Origin: Streptomyces sp. R28
Lineage (GTDB): Bacteria; Actinomycetota; Actinomycetes; Streptomycetales; Streptomycetaceae
DNA length: 64,000 nt
NCBI RefSeq assembly: GCF_041052385.1
Contig: NZ_CP163439.1
Span: 7,677,001-7,741,000 of the forward strand
Direction of reading: 5' to 3'
Part shown: positions 44,464 through 52,072 of the stretch, one piece after another
Layout: each line of letters begins with the position of its first letter
Position numbering within the stretch: position 1 is the first letter of the stretch
The notes under the pieces: generated by a model
Database searches by the model: none
Told to the model about the DNA's origin: nothing
Seen by the model: the letters and a program-made list of their open reading frames with translations, nothing else
Position numbers and translations under genes: made by a program

Positions 44464-44625
44464 CTTTCACGGTTCCAAATTCCTTGAAATGCTTGAGTAA
44501 ATAGATTCTTTATGCGGCATCGGTGAATATCCGAAAGAGCCTTGAAGGCCACTGATGAATGTGGTTCTGTCGGATTCAAGAGGTTGGCCGACCGGTCATC
44601 CGTTAATCCCGAGTTGGGAGATGTC
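44464..44625 (+). promoter_or_regulatory. Promoter and leader region of the RiPP precursor
   Basis: 160 bases that are noticeably A/T-richer than the surroundings (around 44470-44530), consistent with a promoter of foreign or strongly regulated type. TTGAAA at about 44480 and T-rich hexamers near 44505-44513 are candidate elements, but no pair has canonical spacing. The ribosome site GGGAG lies eight bases before the precursor ATG. Confidence 0.4.
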
Positions 44626-44802
44626 ATGTCTGTGACGTCACTGTCCGAGCGACTCGCCGGCAATGGACTGCAGCAGCATCTGCACGCGGAGGCGACGGCT
44701 GTGGAAGAGGGCTGCATTCCGCGCTATGAGTCGTGCGCCTGGGACTCTCAGTGCTGCCACGGCCTGATCTGCGAGTGGTTCCACTGCTACCTGCAGGGCT
44801 GA
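44626..44802 (+). CDS. Knottin-like RiPP precursor peptide
   Basis: A 58-residue peptide. Residues 1-28 form a Cys-free leader with many Leu/Glu/Ala (SLSERLAGNGLQQHLHAEA). Residues 29-58 hold six cysteines at 30, 37, 43, 44, 49 and 54: C-x6-C-x5-CC-x4-C-x4-C. This C-C-CC-C-C framework with CCxGLxC is that of inhibitor-cystine-knot toxins from spiders and cone snails, including similar loop sizes. The core is also rich in aromatics (W39, W51, F52, Y34, Y55). ATG chosen for GGGAG eight bases upstream. It is followed by a very strong hairpin and then maturation genes on the same strand. The functional assignment as precursor is inferred from size, leader/core layout and neighbours. Confidence 0.85.
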   Translation: MSVTSLSERLAGNGLQQHLHAEATAVEEGCIPRYESCAWDSQCCHGLICEWFHCYLQG

Positions 44803-44820
44803 CAGCCGGCGGATGAGTGC

Positions 44821-44867
44821 CCCCGTCGGGGAGGCGGACCCGGAACAGGTCCGCCGCCCCGGCGGGG
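44821..44867 (+). terminator. Long attenuator-type hairpin between precursor and maturation genes
   Basis: A 20-position stem (44821-44840 with 44848-44867) with one mismatch and one G-U pair around a seven-base loop (CGGAACA). It begins 18 bases after the precursor stop. No U-run follows, so partial readthrough or 3' stabilisation of the abundant precursor mRNA is more likely than full termination. Confidence 0.8.
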
Positions 44868-44933
44868 TCGGGACGACCGTGAGGGGGGCACGACGGCCCC
44901 ACTCCACCACCGCGGCAGCCTGGGGGCAGCGGA

Positions 44934-45329
44934 ATGCTGAGACTGTGGAAAGCGGCGCGGACGGCACGGGAGTTCGTGTTGTCCGCCCGGCGTGACGGCG
45001 GTACATACGAACTGGAATGGCCGCACGCGCAGCGGAACTTCGGTGCGGCAGCGCGCGGCGCGCCGTCCGCGGTGGCCCGTCTGCGAATGGCCGAAAGAAT
45101 ACTCATGGGTTTCCTCGACCCGGTCGAGGATGCATTGTTCGTGGCCGCGGGCCTGATTTCGCTCGGATATCCGGCCTCCTTTCATATCGGCCGGGAAACG
45201 GCCCCCGTCGTGGCACCGGGGGGCTTCTACGCCTGGGTGCAGTGCGCCGGCGCCGTGGTGAGCACATCGCTGCCCGTCCGGGAGGAGTACACCGAGGTGC
45301 TGTGCGCAGGGGAGGGAGCATCGTGCTGA
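44934..45329 (+). CDS. Lasso-peptide B2-like (Transglut_core3) protein, catalytic residues apparently lost
   Basis: 131 residues aligning by eye with B2 leader peptidases: a helical N terminus, then DPVEDALFVAAGLISLGYP, IGRE, and GGFYAWVQCAGAVVS. In active B2 proteins the helix begins with the nucleophile Cys (C-x-x-R-S-L type) and the strand carries His in HAWVE. Here those positions read V/E and F/Y, so the Cys-His pair seems absent. It may bind the leader or RRE protein without cleaving. ATG at 44934 follows a GGGGGCAGCGG stretch. It overlaps the next gene by seven bases. Confidence 0.7.
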   Translation: MLRLWKAARTAREFVLSARRDGGTYELEWPHAQRNFGAAARGAPSAVARLRMAERILMGFLDPVEDALFVAAGLISLGYPASFHIGRETAPVVAPGGFYAWVQCAGAVVSTSLPVREEYTEVLCAGEGASC

Positions 45330-46777
45330 AGGTCGTGACCACGGACCGGCACGACGCCGAGACCGCGCCCGTGGGGACCCGGGGCTTGGCGCTGGAACGG
45401 CGGGGGATCGGCGAGAAAGACGTGTACTACCGCGTCGGTCCCGGGCGGCTGGAGTGGAGCGAGGACCCCGCGGACCTCGCCGGTGGAAGTGACGGGCAGC
45501 TGCCCGACAGGCACCTTCCCGCACCGGGCACCCTGCTTGCCCTGGTCCACGGTCTGGCTCCGCCCCCGGACGCCACACCACTGCCGGGGGTCCGCCGTCT
45601 GGCGCTGGGCACAGCGGTGCACGTGGGACCCGGTGGGGTCACCGTCTCCCGCCGACGCCCGCCCCTGCCGGCCGAGTCGGGCAGTCTCCTGGGGGCGGTC
45701 GCCGACGTCCTGGCCGCCGCGCCCGAGGGCTATGCCATCGCCTACGGCGGTGGACTGTCGTCCGCCTTCCTCGCGGTTGCCGCGCTGGCCGTCGGCCACC
45801 GACCGCAACTGGTCCACGCCGACCTGGGTCTGCCCGGCTTCCGCCCGGCCCCGGCCGCCGTTCGCGGGCTGGACGTCCGGCGGGTACCGATCGACGTGTT
45901 CGACCTGCTCGACCACCACCGGGCCCCCCTCGGCGGGCTGACGCCGACCCTGCCCGACGTGGAGTTCCCGCGCAGGCTGGCCGCCGCGCTGTCCTCCGCG
46001 ACAGGACGGCCGCTGGCTTCGGCCGCCCTCCTGGAGGACCTGTCCGCCGCCAAACTGTCCGACCTCGACATGGGACACCGCGACTGGCGGCTCCTGACCT
46101 GCGAACCGTTCCACCTCTCCGGTGTGCTGCCCTCCCTGCGGGAGGCCGCCGACCTGCTGGCGCAGGGTGTGGTGCGCAGCGATCGGCCCGACGCGGGCGC
46201 CCCTGAGGACGCCCAGCCTCTCGACGGGCCTCCTCCGCCTCCCCCGCTCGGCAGGCGCGACCTGCCGGTGATGACGCCGCAGGGCCGCGTCGCCCTGCAG
46301 ACGACCCAGCAGGCATCCCTGTCCGTCTGGAAGGACCATCTGGATTTCCTGGGCCCGCTGCTGGGCCGTGCCGACGCCGGGGTGACCGAACGGGTGCCCC
46401 GGGACAGCCTGGTCCTTCCGGCCCTCGATCCGTCGGTGCTGGGGGCACTGGAGGTCCTGCCCCCCGAACGGCTCGGCCGCGTCTCCCGGGGGCTGTTCCG
46501 CAACAACGGGCCGCTGGTCGCGGCGGTCGCCCGGCACCGGGTGCGTGGGCTGCGACGCGCCTCGTCGTCGTTCGACCTCAGGCTCGCGGCAGCCGCGTAT
46601 CTGCATCGCGAACGCGCCAAGATCATCGATGAGCTGGAGCGGGAGAGCGCCCTGGCGGACATGGGGGTGATCGACCCGGGGGCGGTGGCCGGTCTGCTGA
46701 GGAGCGGCCCCGGCCGCGCGGACCACGCCCTGCCGCTGCTCCGACTGCTCTGGATCGACCGATGGCTGAAGGGCTGA
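45323..46777 (+). CDS. Lasso-cyclase (C protein)/asparagine-synthetase-like protein with altered PP-loop motif
   Basis: 484 residues. The N-terminal third resembles the Ntn-like domain (VRRLALGTAVHVGPGGVTV). The ATP-pyrophosphatase motif, normally SGGLDS, reads YGGGLSS at about residue 140 (AIAYGGGLSSAFLAVAAL), lacking the key Asp. The C-terminal region FDLRLAAAAYLHRERAKI ... LADMGVIDPGAVAGLL is characteristic of lasso C proteins. In lasso pathways C adenylates an Asp/Glu side chain and closes a macrolactam; the motif change questions that here. GTG start with GGGAGGGAG upstream; overlaps the B2-like gene by seven bases. Confidence 0.75.
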   Translation: MLKVVTTDRHDAETAPVGTRGLALERRGIGEKDVYYRVGPGRLEWSEDPADLAGGSDGQLPDRHLPAPGTLLALVHGLAPPPDATPLPGVRRLALGTAVHVGPGGVTVSRRRPPLPAESGSLLGAVADVLAAAPEGYAIAYGGGLSSAFLAVAALAVGHRPQLVHADLGLPGFRPAPAAVRGLDVRRVPIDVFDLLDHHRAPLGGLTPTLPDVEFPRRLAAALSSATGRPLASAALLEDLSAAKLSDLDMGHRDWRLLTCEPFHLSGVLPSLREAADLLAQGVVRSDRPDAGAPEDAQPLDGPPPPPPLGRRDLPVMTPQGRVALQTTQQASLSVWKDHLDFLGPLLGRADAGVTERVPRDSLVLPALDPSVLGALEVLPPERLGRVSRGLFRNNGPLVAAVARHRVRGLRRASSSFDLRLAAAAYLHRERAKIIDELERESALADMGVIDPGAVAGLLRSGPGRADHALPLLRLLWIDRWLKG

Positions 46778-46782
46778 CCGCC

Positions 46783-47040
46783 ATGACCGCTCCCGCAAGG
46801 AACCCCTCCGGGCGCTTCGTCCTCGGACCCCGAGTACGGCTGACGTGGCTGCCCTTCGGGGGCGCGGTCCTGCTGAACGAGAAGACCCTCGCCCTTGCCG
46901 AATGCGTCGAGGAGGACGCCGCGGTGATGGGGCGCCTGTTGGCGGGCGAACGGCCCGACCCCGGCGACCCGGACGTACGGCGAGTGGTCCGCGACCTGTT
47001 GACATCCCAGTGGCTCGTCGTCACCGACGAAGCGAAGTGA
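46783..47040 (+). CDS. PqqD-like RiPP recognition element (B1) protein
   Basis: 85 residues with the PqqD/RRE pattern: strand VRLTWLPFGGAVLLNEKTLALAEC, then helices (EEDAAVMGRLLAG, VRRVVRDLLTSQWLV). Such winged-helix proteins bind the leader of RiPP precursors and deliver it to the modifying enzymes. ATG at 46783 lies five bases after the C-like gene stop; an in-frame ATG at 46762 overlapping that gene is possible. Next gene starts six bases on. Confidence 0.85.
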   Translation: MTAPARNPSGRFVLGPRVRLTWLPFGGAVLLNEKTLALAECVEEDAAVMGRLLAGERPDPGDPDVRRVVRDLLTSQWLVVTDEAK

Positions 47041-47046
47041 GGTCCC

Positions 47047-47838
47047 ATGCCATCCCGACTTCCGCAGGCGGCACTGGCCGCACTGGCCGGACCGCTGCTC
47101 GTCGGCGGTGCCGCGAAACTCCTCACCCCCGCGTCCCGGCTGGCGTGGCCGTACCGCAAAGGACCCCTGCGCGCGCCGCTCGGGCCCCGTCTGGCGGGCG
47201 GTGCGGAACTGGCCGCGGCGGCCTCGCTCGTCCTGCTGCCCGGCCGCGCGGCTCCGGCCACCGCCGTGGTCACCTACGGCACGCTGACCGCCGTGGCGCA
47301 GTCCCTGGACGGACAGCGCTGCGCGTGCTTCGGAGCCGCCCGCCTGGCGACCGTGGGCCGAGCGCACATCGGTGCCAATGCCCTGGGCAGCGCCCTGGCG
47401 GCCACTCTGCTCGCCTGCGAGCTGCCTGCCCGGCCCCGGCTGCGCGGGGCGACCGCCGCGCTGGCCGCCACCGTGACGGCGGCCGCCGTACTCTTCGCCG
47501 ACCGGCAAAGGGCACAAGGTGCGGCGGATGCGGTGGAACGCTGCGAGCAGGCGGTGGCCGCCGTACGGCTGTACGTCTCGGACAACTGCCCCGCGTGCCG
47601 GGCGCTCAAGCAGCTGCTCGGTGCGATGGAGCCGGTGCGCCAGGACCGCGTCACCCTGACGGTGGTCGGCAGCGGCAGCGAACTGCCGCCGGAGATGGCG
47701 GACATGTCGGTGCCGTGCGCCCTGCCGGTCGACGCGGCGGGCGACCCCGTCTGCTCGCCGGTTTCCGGGATCGGGGCGGTCAAGGCCCTGATCGACACCA
47801 TCGTCATCGCCGGGGCGGACGCGCCGCATGCCGCCTGA
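47047..47838 (+). CDS. MauE/DoxX-like membrane protein fused to a thioredoxin-like domain
   Basis: 263 residues. Residues 1-150 form about four membrane helices with the MauE hallmark CxCFG at 92-96 (QRCACFG). Residues 172-250 are a thioredoxin/glutaredoxin-like domain with CPAC at 181-184 (RLYVSDNCPACRALKQLL) and a further cysteine pair (C224, C236). MauE-type proteins pass redox equivalents for disulfide formation, like VKOR or DsbB. A fusion to a thioredoxin fold next to a six-cysteine peptide suggests a dedicated disulfide-forming pair (inference). It overlaps the S9 peptidase gene by 11 bases. Confidence 0.8.
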   Translation: MPSRLPQAALAALAGPLLVGGAAKLLTPASRLAWPYRKGPLRAPLGPRLAGGAELAAAASLVLLPGRAAPATAVVTYGTLTAVAQSLDGQRCACFGAARLATVGRAHIGANALGSALAATLLACELPARPRLRGATAALAATVTAAAVLFADRQRAQGAADAVERCEQAVAAVRLYVSDNCPACRALKQLLGAMEPVRQDRVTLTVVGSGSELPPEMADMSVPCALPVDAAGDPVCSPVSGIGAVKALIDTIVIAGADAPHAA

Positions 47839-50083
47839 ACCCCTGGGGTCCGCCGTCCTCGCCCGGCCCGGCGGAGCCGCATACGACACCGTGCGCTCGC
47901 GGACCGTGCTCTTCCGGCCGGATCTGTCCGTCTGGGCCGTACTCGGCTCCGCCGCACGGTCTTCCGTGGCCGACCACAACCCCCGGACCGTCCACTGGCG
48001 GGACCTGCCGGTGGATCCCGGCCTGGCCGGTGTCGCGCCGACACGTGCCCGGCACGCCGACGTGGAGATCGGCGGCATGCCCGGATCGCCTCCCTGGCGG
48101 CTGCCGCTGCGGACGGTCCTGTCCGCGGGGCTCGCCTGGCATCCCCGGCTCCCCCTCGTCGCGGGCCTCGTCCAGCAGGGCGACGGCCTGCACCCGTGGA
48201 GCGCCGACTACGCGACCCGCCGACTGACCGTCCACCAAGGGGTGCGGGCCGCGCTGTCCCTGGTCTCCCGCCGCCCGGGCCGATCGGCCCTCGCATGGTG
48301 CGCGGACGGGCAGTCGGCCCTTCTCGCGCTGCCCGCTCTCGTGGCGACCGACCTGACGGACGAGGGCGGCCGGGGCCGGGCGTGGAGTCCGATGGTGTAC
48401 GAGGCCGCCGGACCGGGTCATGTCGCCTTCGTTCCCGGTCACGCCGAACTCCTGCGCCTGGCCGGCGCCTCGGTGTCCGTGGTCGACCCGGCCACTGGAG
48501 CCCTGCGCACGCTGACCCCGCCGTTGCTCGTGGGAGGACTGGAAGCCTCTCCGAGTGGACGGCGTCTCCTCGTCGAGCACAGCACCGCGGCCGACAGCGG
48601 CTCGGCGCGGCGGCCGACGGGATCCGGCGACGGGCTCGTCTGGTCTCGCGCCGTACTGCGGACCGACAACGGCTCATGGACGGCCGTACGGGCAACCACC
48701 CGCTGGGCCACGGGCCACGACGCGGACACGACCGCTTCGAGCACGGTCGTCGCGGGCGGCACGGCCATCGAGCTGCGCACGCTGTCCGACGGCGCAGGTC
48801 CTCCCGCGGCCCAGGAGCGGGCCTCGGCTTCCGGACTGACGGTCACTCATGACGTCGACGATCCGCCCGTGTGGTGGCACTGCCTGACGGTGGGCGGCGA
48901 GCCGGCCGTCGTGAGCCGCCACCGCGCGTCGCTTCGCCTGCGCGCCGGTGACGACGACCTCCGAGTGGCGCTGCCGCCGGCACTGGGCAGACTCGGCCCG
49001 CAGGCGGCCGGTCACGACGAGGCCGGGGTCGTCATCTCCTGTGTGCAGGACGGCCGGGCCGGGTTCCTCCGGCTGGACCGCGGCGAGCCGGTCGCACGCA
49101 TCGCGCTCGAACCACCGCGGGAAGAGGGCGACAGCCCCCTCGAATCCAGCTGGGCCACGGTCGAGGACGGTGTCCCCCGCCTCGTCACGCGTCGTGCGGG
49201 CCGCTTCGACCGCCACGAGCTGCGCGGCCGTCGCCTGGAGCGGGTGCATGGGACCGTCCCCCCGCCGGTGGGTACGGCACCGTCCCGCACCCGGGGTCGA
49301 GCCGTGCCACCGGCGCTCGTCCTGGCCCCGCCGCCGGGAGGGGAGAGCGCCCGGCTGACCCACGTCGACGGCCCGGCCCGAGGAGCGCACACAGCGGCGC
49401 AGCTGCTGTGGATCCAGGTGCGCCGCAGCACCGGCGCACCGACGCAGGGCGCGGCAGCGGACGGGGGCGCCCCCGTCCATCTCTCCGGCCTGCGGTCGCG
49501 CACCTGGCTGCTCGATCTCCCTCTCGTGTGGACGGCCGACGCCCGGCCGGACGCTGTCCGGCAGCAGATCGTCCATGCGGTCGATCAAGCCGTGGCGATC
49601 CTGCGGGAACGGCCCTCGCGGGGCGGCCCCGTCGTGGTCGGCGGCCACAGTTTCGCCGCCACCGTCGCCCTCCACGCCCTTGCCCACTGCCCGTCACTGG
49701 CGGGCGCGATAGCGCACAGCGGGTGCTACAACCGGACGCTGACGCCGGAGGGTTTCCAGTACGAGCGGCGTAGCTACTGGCAGGTCCCCGAGCTCTACCG
49801 GGCCTTCAGCGCCCTCGACTTCGCCGACCGCCTGACCCGCCCGGTGCTGCTCGTCCACGGCCTCGACGACACCAACGTGGCCACCCCGCCGGACCAGGCG
49901 GTGGCCCTGTACCGCGCCGTCGTGGCCACTGGTGGACGGGGCCGGCTCGTTCTCCTGCCGTACGAGGGACACAACTTCCGCCACCGCGAAAGCCTGGAGA
50001 CCGTGGCGCGGGAGCACGACGCATGGCTGACGGCCTGCGCCGCACTCTGCGACCACCGGGCGGAGAGCCCGGAAAGGACCTGA
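47828..50083 (+). CDS. S9-family (prolyl-oligopeptidase-like) serine peptidase
   Basis: 751 residues: a large beta-propeller-like N-terminal region (about 1-480) and a C-terminal alpha/beta-hydrolase. The catalytic triad is visible: Ser608 in GGHSFAATVAL, Asp680/681 in HGLDDTN, His715 in YEGHNFRHRES. The NRTLTPEGFQYERRSYWQVP block is typical of S9 enzymes. No signal peptide, so cytosolic. Because the B2-like protein seems inactive, this is the best candidate for leader removal in the cluster. The ATG start overlaps the preceding gene; the ABC exporter starts three bases after the stop. Confidence 0.85.
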   Translation: MPPEPLGSAVLARPGGAAYDTVRSRTVLFRPDLSVWAVLGSAARSSVADHNPRTVHWRDLPVDPGLAGVAPTRARHADVEIGGMPGSPPWRLPLRTVLSAGLAWHPRLPLVAGLVQQGDGLHPWSADYATRRLTVHQGVRAALSLVSRRPGRSALAWCADGQSALLALPALVATDLTDEGGRGRAWSPMVYEAAGPGHVAFVPGHAELLRLAGASVSVVDPATGALRTLTPPLLVGGLEASPSGRRLLVEHSTAADSGSARRPTGSGDGLVWSRAVLRTDNGSWTAVRATTRWATGHDADTTASSTVVAGGTAIELRTLSDGAGPPAAQERASASGLTVTHDVDDPPVWWHCLTVGGEPAVVSRHRASLRLRAGDDDLRVALPPALGRLGPQAAGHDEAGVVISCVQDGRAGFLRLDRGEPVARIALEPPREEGDSPLESSWATVEDGVPRLVTRRAGRFDRHELRGRRLERVHGTVPPPVGTAPSRTRGRAVPPALVLAPPPGGESARLTHVDGPARGAHTAAQLLWIQVRRSTGAPTQGAAADGGAPVHLSGLRSRTWLLDLPLVWTADARPDAVRQQIVHAVDQAVAILRERPSRGGPVVVGGHSFAATVALHALAHCPSLAGAIAHSGCYNRTLTPEGFQYERRSYWQVPELYRAFSALDFADRLTRPVLLVHGLDDTNVATPPDQAVALYRAVVATGGRGRLVLLPYEGHNFRHRESLETVAREHDAWLTACAALCDHRAESPERT

Positions 50084-50086
50084 CCA

Positions 50087-52051
50087 ATGGCACGAGCCGA
50101 TGCGGAGCGCCCTGACGGCCTGGACGCGACCATGGCCGAAACCACGGACGAGACCGGTGAGGAGGCACGGATCAGCACCGCCGACCTGATGCGGGCCAGC
50201 GCGTACATGGTGCGTATGGCGTGGCAGGCGGACCGTTCGCGGCTGGCGGGCATCGTCGCGGTGCAGTTGCTGACGGCGGCGGGCCTGGCCGCGCTGGTGC
50301 TGGTGCTGCGGGACACGCTGGGAACGGCGTTCTCGCCCGGCGGCGCGGACCGCCCGTCGGGGGACGGGCTGCTCCTCGCGCTGTGCGGGCTGGTGGTGCT
50401 CACGTCCGCGGGCGGCATGCTGCGTACGGTCGCGAGCGGCTGGCAGCGGATGCTGACCATGAAGACCGACCGGCACATCATGGCCGCGGTGCTGCGGAGC
50501 GCGGCACGGTCGGACCTCGCCCGCTTCGAGGACCCGGCGTTCCACGACCGGCTCCAGCAGGCCGTGTTCGCCTCGAGGTCCCAGCCGGTGATGGTGGTGA
50601 CGGCCCTGATCGGCGCGCTCCAGGCGCTGTTGAGCATGGCCGCGGTGGGAGCCGCGTTCGCCGTCATGACCTGGTGGCTGCTGCCGTTCACGCTGCTGGC
50701 CGTGCTGCCCGTGCTCAAGGCGGCCCGCGACGAGAGGGACGCCGACTACCGTCTGCACGGGCAACTGGCGGAGGGTCGCCGGGCGCGCGAGTACCTCGAG
50801 CACCTCCTGGCCGGGCAGGACGCGGCCAAGGAGATCCGCGCCCTGAACCTGGGCGACACCCTGCGCGACCGCTGGAACAGCGGCTACGCCCGGGAAATCG
50901 CCAGTACGGCCGCGATGCAGCGCCGGCACACCCGCCGGAAGGTGCTCGCGCGGCTGATCGGTGATGTCCTCTTCGTCGCCGTCATCGGCGGTATGTGGTG
51001 GACGGTACGCAGTGGTGGCGTCGCCCTTCCCACGGCGCTGGCGGCGCTGGCGGCGTTGCTGATGCTCGCCACCCGCGTGCAGATGCTCGGCTACCTCTTC
51101 AACAACATCGGCGCCTCCGCCGCGTACGTGAAGGACATCCGCTCCTTCACACGGGACGGCGACGGCACGGATCGCGGGCGCGCTGCCGCGGTGCTGGACG
51201 GCAGCCGCTCTCCGGCCTCCCCGCCCGCGCGGCCGGCTTTCTCCTCCCTGCGCGCCGACAGGCTCTCCTTCACCTATCCGGGATCCGCCGGGGCCGCGCT
51301 GCACGACGTGTCGGTGGAGCTGGGGGCCGGCGAACTGATCGCCGTCGTCGGAGCGAACGGCTCGGGCAAGACGACACTGGCGAAGATCCTCGCCGGCCTG
51401 TACGAGCCCGACGGCGGACGCCTGCTGTGGAACGGGCTCGGCGAGTCCCGCCCCGAGCTGCGGCGGGCCGCGACGGCGATGGTCTTCCAGGACTTCGTCC
51501 GCTTCAAGCTTCCCGCCCGGGACAACATCGCCTTCGGCCGTCCCGAGGAGCCCGCGGATGTGGACGCCGTCGCCGGTGCGGCGGCCGACGCGGGGGCTCG
51601 CGGCGTCATCGAGGGGCTCCCGCTGGGCTACGACACGGTTCTGAGCAAGGAGTTCAGCAACGGCGCCGACCTGTCGCTGGGCCAGTGGCAGCGGCTGGCC
51701 CTGGCCCGCGCCTTCTACCGGGACTCGCCCTTCGTCATCCTGGACGAGCCGACGGCCTCCCTCGACCCGCAGGCGGAGGCCGATCTCTTCGGCCGCATCC
51801 GCACCCTGTTCGCGGGCCGGACGGTTCTGGTGATCTCCCACCGGTTCTCCAACGTCCGGGACGCCGACCGGATCTACGTCATGGAGTCCGGCCGGGTCAT
51901 CGAGCAGGGCAGTCACGACGAACTGACCGCGGCCGACGGCACCTACGCCCGACTGTTCAGGCTTCAGGCCGAGGCGTACCAGCGCGGTCGGCGCGGGCAG
52001 CGCCGCAAAGGGCCGGCCGACGGAACGGCCGCTGTCGCCGCGCTGCCCTGA
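50087..52051 (+). CDS. ABC exporter, fused permease and ATPase
   Basis: 654 residues. The membrane domain has about six helices (residues 50-370). The nucleotide-binding domain has Walker A GANGSGKTT, signature LSLGQWQR, Walker B FVILDEPTASLD and the H-loop VISHRFS. No C39 peptidase domain. This is the D-type exporter of lasso-like clusters, presumably secreting the mature peptide. ATG preceded by GGAAAGGA. It is the last gene of the plus-strand cluster; the regulator converges 21 bases later. Confidence 0.9.
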   Translation: MARADAERPDGLDATMAETTDETGEEARISTADLMRASAYMVRMAWQADRSRLAGIVAVQLLTAAGLAALVLVLRDTLGTAFSPGGADRPSGDGLLLALCGLVVLTSAGGMLRTVASGWQRMLTMKTDRHIMAAVLRSAARSDLARFEDPAFHDRLQQAVFASRSQPVMVVTALIGALQALLSMAAVGAAFAVMTWWLLPFTLLAVLPVLKAARDERDADYRLHGQLAEGRRAREYLEHLLAGQDAAKEIRALNLGDTLRDRWNSGYAREIASTAAMQRRHTRRKVLARLIGDVLFVAVIGGMWWTVRSGGVALPTALAALAALLMLATRVQMLGYLFNNIGASAAYVKDIRSFTRDGDGTDRGRAAAVLDGSRSPASPPARPAFSSLRADRLSFTYPGSAGAALHDVSVELGAGELIAVVGANGSGKTTLAKILAGLYEPDGGRLLWNGLGESRPELRRAATAMVFQDFVRFKLPARDNIAFGRPEEPADVDAVAGAAADAGARGVIEGLPLGYDTVLSKEFSNGADLSLGQWQRLALARAFYRDSPFVILDEPTASLDPQAEADLFGRIRTLFAGRTVLVISHRFSNVRDADRIYVMESGRVIEQGSHDELTAADGTYARLFRLQAEAYQRGRRGQRRKGPADGTAAVAALP

Positions 52052-52072
52052 GAGCGCCCGGTCGGCGGCGGC

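Noticed and set aside
44711..44802. A lasso macrolactam ring between Gly29 and Glu35 of the precursor (7-residue ring)
   Set aside because: Spacing allows it, but the residue at -2 is Glu, not the usual Thr, and the synthetase motif is altered. The cystine-knot reading explains the sequence better.
44813..44995. Second small peptide gene directly after the precursor
   Set aside because: It runs through the long hairpin, lacks a proper ribosome site and has no cysteine pattern like the precursor.
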